Shown: positions 4,683 through 6,790 of the stretch, piece by piece | Layout: each line of letters opens with the position of its first letter | Numbering within the stretch: position 1 is the stretch's first letter | DNA from: Clostridia bacterium | Lineage (GTDB): Bacteria > Bacillota > Clostridia > Oscillospirales > CAG-272 | Assembly: GCA_017625275.1 (NCBI GenBank) | Contig: JAGALI010000148.1 | Coordinates: 1 to 6,790, forward strand | DNA length: 6,790 nucleotides | Direction: 5' to 3' | The notes under the pieces: model-generated | Database searches by the model: none | What the model was told of the DNA's origin: nothing | What the model saw: the letters and a program-made list of their open reading frames with translations, nothing else | Made by a program: the position numbers and the translations under genes

Positions 4683-6790
4683 ATGATAAATAATATCGAA
4701 ATTAAGGGTGCTAGAGTTCATAACCTTAAAAATATAGATATAACAATTCCGAGGGACAAGCTTGTAATTCTCACAGGACTTTCAGGCTCGGGAAAAAGCT
4801 CGCTTGCCTTTGATACAATATATGCAGAGGGACATCGTCGCTTTGTTGAGTCACTTTCGTCATATGCGCGCATGTTTCTTGGTCAGCTTGACAAGCCTGA
4901 TGTTGATAGCATAGAGGGACTTTCCCCAGCAATATCAATCGACCAAAAAACCACCTCAAAGAACCCTCGCTCAACCGTAGGAACAGTAACAGAAATCTAT
5001 GACTATCTAAGGCTTCTTTACGCGCGCCTTGGAGTTGTGCATTGCCCTGTGTGTGGCAAGGAAATAAGACAGCAAAGCGTAGACCAGATAATTGATAAAA
5101 TCCTCACCATTAAGGACGGAGAGCGCTTTATGGTAATCGCCCCCGTTGTAAGAGGTAAAAAGGGAAGACATGAGAAGGTGCTTGCAGACGCACGCAAAAA
5201 TGGTTACGCAAGAGCTAGAATAAACGGAACAGTTTATGACCTTAGCGAGGATATTGAGCTTGAGCTAACCAAAAAGCATAATATCGACATAGTTATAGAC
5301 CGTCTTGTTATGAAGGACGGAATACGCTCTCGTCTTGCTGACTCTGTTGAAACTGCGCTTAAGCTTGCAGATGGTAAGCTATGTGTTGTGACAATGCCAA
5401 GAGAGGGCGAGGGCGAGGAGCTTGAATTTTCAACCAACTACGCCTGCGAGGAGCACGGAATAAGCTTCGGAGAGATAGAGCCACGCTCGTTCTCCTTTAA
5501 TAACCCCTTTGGCGCGTGCCCACATTGCGCAGGAATAGGCGAGATGAGAAACCTATCTCCTGAAAAAATCATACCAAATAAGGAGCTTTCACTAAACGAG
5601 GGCGCAATAGCTGTAAATGGCTTTAAAACCATAGATGATGAAAGCTGGATGGGACCACTTATTAAGGCAGCAGGAGAGCGCTTTGGCTTTGATTTGTCCA
5701 AGCCAATTAAGGATTACACCAAGGAGCAGCTAAATGCACTCTTGTATGGCACAGGCGACGAATATTATACAATAGATAGATACTTTGCAAAGCAGCATAA
5801 GCGCCAAACAGTAAGGTTTGAGGGTATTATCGGCATCATCGAGGGCAGAATCAAGATGATGGGCGATGAGTATTATGAGCAGTTTATTGAGGAAACCCCT
5901 TGTCCAAAATGTCACGGACAAAGGCTCAATGAATTTTCTCTTTCTGTAACAGTTGGTGGCAAAAACATTGACGAATTTTGTCGTATGTCTGTAACTAAGG
6001 AGCTTGAGTTTATAAATTCGCTTGAATTTACCGAGAGCGAGCAGGAGATTGCAAGGGAAATCCTAAAGGAAATTCGTGCACGCCTTGGCTTTATGAATAG
6101 TGTAGGACTAGAATATCTAACCCTTGCAAGAAAGGCGTCAACTCTCTCAGGTGGAGAGGCGCAAAGAATAAGATTAGCGACACAGATAGGCTCGTCCCTT
6201 GTTGGAGTTTTGTATATTCTTGATGAGCCAAGCATAGGACTTCACCAGCGCGACAATACCAAGCTTATAAAGACTCTGAAGGACCTTCGCGATGTTGGAA
6301 ATAGCGTTATTGTTGTAGAGCACGATGAGGAAACAATGCTCTCGTCCGACTACATTGTTGATATAGGTCCTGGTGCAGGAGTTCATGGTGGCGAAATTGT
6401 CGCACAGGGAACGCCTGAGGAAATAATGAAGGATAAAAAATCAATAACAGGCGCGTACCTTAGTGGAAGAAAAACGATACCAGTGCCAGAAAAACGACGC
6501 AAGGGTAATGGCAAGCTTCTTAAGATTAAGGGCGCAAGAGAGAATAATCTCAAAAATATTGATGTTGAAATACCTCTTGGATGCTTTGTTGCTGTAACTG
6601 GTGTTTCTGGCTCAGGAAAAAGCTCGCTTGTGAATAAGATTTTGCTACAAGCGCTTGCTAAAAAGCTCAATCGTGCAATCACCTATCCTGGTAAGTGTGA
6701 TGCGATAGAGGGCTACGAGGCGCTTGATAAGGTGATTGCAATAGACCAGTCGCCAATAGGTCGCTCACCAAGGTCAAACCCAGCCACATA
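4683..6790 (+). CDS. uvrA: Excinuclease ABC subunit UvrA (3' end beyond window)
   Basis: An uninterrupted frame from ATG at 4683 to the window edge, 702 complete codons. Full UvrA is about 940 residues, so roughly the last quarter is outside. UvrA is the dimeric tandem ABC ATPase that senses DNA distortion and loads UvrB. Visible are the first Walker A GLSGSGKS (32-39), the UvrB-binding and insertion region, zinc ligand pairs C121/C124 and C407/C410, a third site C255/H258 with C279/C282, the first ABC signature [12 protein letters not shown] (488-499), Walker B LYILDEP (510-516), and the second Walker [10 protein letters not shown] (640-648). The visible end, SPRSNPAT, is the conserved stretch before the C-terminal zinc finger. 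The odd point is CEEH at 255-258, where many homologues have CxxC. No frameshift or internal stop is present. Identity is certain. Confidence 0.98.
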   Translation, partial: MINNIEIKGARVHNLKNIDITIPRDKLVILTGLSGSGKSSLAFDTIYAEGHRRFVESLSSYARMFLGQLDKPDVDSIEGLSPAISIDQKTTSKNPRSTVGTVTEIYDYLRLLYARLGVVHCPVCGKEIRQQSVDQIIDKILTIKDGERFMVIAPVVRGKKGRHEKVLADARKNGYARARINGTVYDLSEDIELELTKKHNIDIVIDRLVMKDGIRSRLADSVETALKLADGKLCVVTMPREGEGEELEFSTNYACEEHGISFGEIEPRSFSFNNPFGACPHCAGIGEMRNLSPEKIIPNKELSLNEGAIAVNGFKTIDDESWMGPLIKAAGERFGFDLSKPIKDYTKEQLNALLYGTGDEYYTIDRYFAKQHKRQTVRFEGIIGIIEGRIKMMGDEYYEQFIEETPCPKCHGQRLNEFSLSVTVGGKNIDEFCRMSVTKELEFINSLEFTESEQEIAREILKEIRARLGFMNSVGLEYLTLARKASTLSGGEAQRIRLATQIGSSLVGVLYILDEPSIGLHQRDNTKLIKTLKDLRDVGNSVIVVEHDEETMLSSDYIVDIGPGAGVHGGEIVAQGTPEEIMKDKKSITGAYLSGRKTIPVPEKRRKGNGKLLKIKGARENNLKNIDVEIPLGCFVAVTGVSGSGKSSLVNKILLQALAKKLNRAITYPGKCDAIEGYEALDKVIAIDQSPIGRSPRSNPAT

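Noticed and set aside
5400..5422. Short GAGGGC/GAGGAG repetition in uvrA
   Set aside because: It encodes a Glu/Gly-rich loop (REGEGEE) in frame in a variable part of UvrA. It is too short and irregular to be a meaningful repeat.
3872..6682. Many minus-strand open frames of 60-107 codons opposite uvrB and uvrA
   Set aside because: They lie antisense to highly conserved repair genes, have low-complexity Ser/Ile/Leu/Arg-rich translations, and resemble no known protein. They are by-products of codon use on the coding strand.
1..6790. A novel defence, CRISPR, mobile or phage-related system
   Set aside because: I looked for direct-repeat arrays, transposase or integrase motifs, terminal inverted repeats, tRNA-like attachment sites and small toxin-antitoxin pairs and saw none. 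The gene content is ordinary housekeeping plus small unknown proteins.

Overview
The window reads as ordinary chromosome from a low-to-moderate GC Gram-positive bacterium, most likely a member of the Clostridia. The evidence is A/T-rich intergenic DNA, strong AGGAGG-type ribosome binding sites, near-consensus sigma-A promoters, short hairpin-plus-T-tract terminators, and protein sequences (L32, DUF177/YceD, UvrB, UvrA) in their Firmicutes forms. I cannot name the genus. There are seven genes: two run off the window ends, two are well-known DNA repair genes, two belong to ribosome biogenesis, and three (including the partial left-end one) have no recognisable function. No intergenic gap exceeds about 170 bases.

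Left part (1-1005). A truncated plus-strand gene, probably the C-terminal end of a secreted or surface protein, converges on a minus-strand gene for a small two-helix membrane protein. Two separate intrinsic terminators fill the 81-base gap between them, one for each direction.

Middle (1006-1993). A minus-strand cluster runs yceD (DUF177), rpmF (ribosomal protein L32), then the two-helix membrane protein. yceD has a perfect consensus promoter (TTGACA, 17 bases, TATAAT), whose -10 box shows that the longest possible reading of the gene starts too far upstream. rpmF appears to have its own second promoter (TTGAAA, 17 bases, extended TATAAT) beginning inside the 3' end of yceD. A strong hairpin with a poor T-tract separates rpmF from the membrane protein gene and may reduce read-through.

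Right part (1994-6790). Back-to-back with yceD, a gene starting at TTG encodes a membrane-anchored, apparently extracytoplasmic protein and ends in a clear terminator. Next comes the nucleotide excision repair pair uvrB-uvrA. uvrB is complete. uvrA follows after 9 bases and is open to the right edge, lacking roughly the last quarter. UvrA finds bulky DNA lesions, loads UvrB onto the damage, and UvrB then recruits UvrC for dual incision. The uvrB promoter carries an inverted repeat between its -35 and -10 boxes that does not look like a Gram-positive LexA box.

I see no CRISPR array, mobile element, RNA gene, toxin-antitoxin pair or defence locus. The points worth a second look are regulatory: the nested rpmF promoter, the dyad between the divergent promoters, the operator-like repeat in the uvrB promoter, and the hairpin ahead of the membrane protein gene. 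The uncharacterised proteins are also worth a search.
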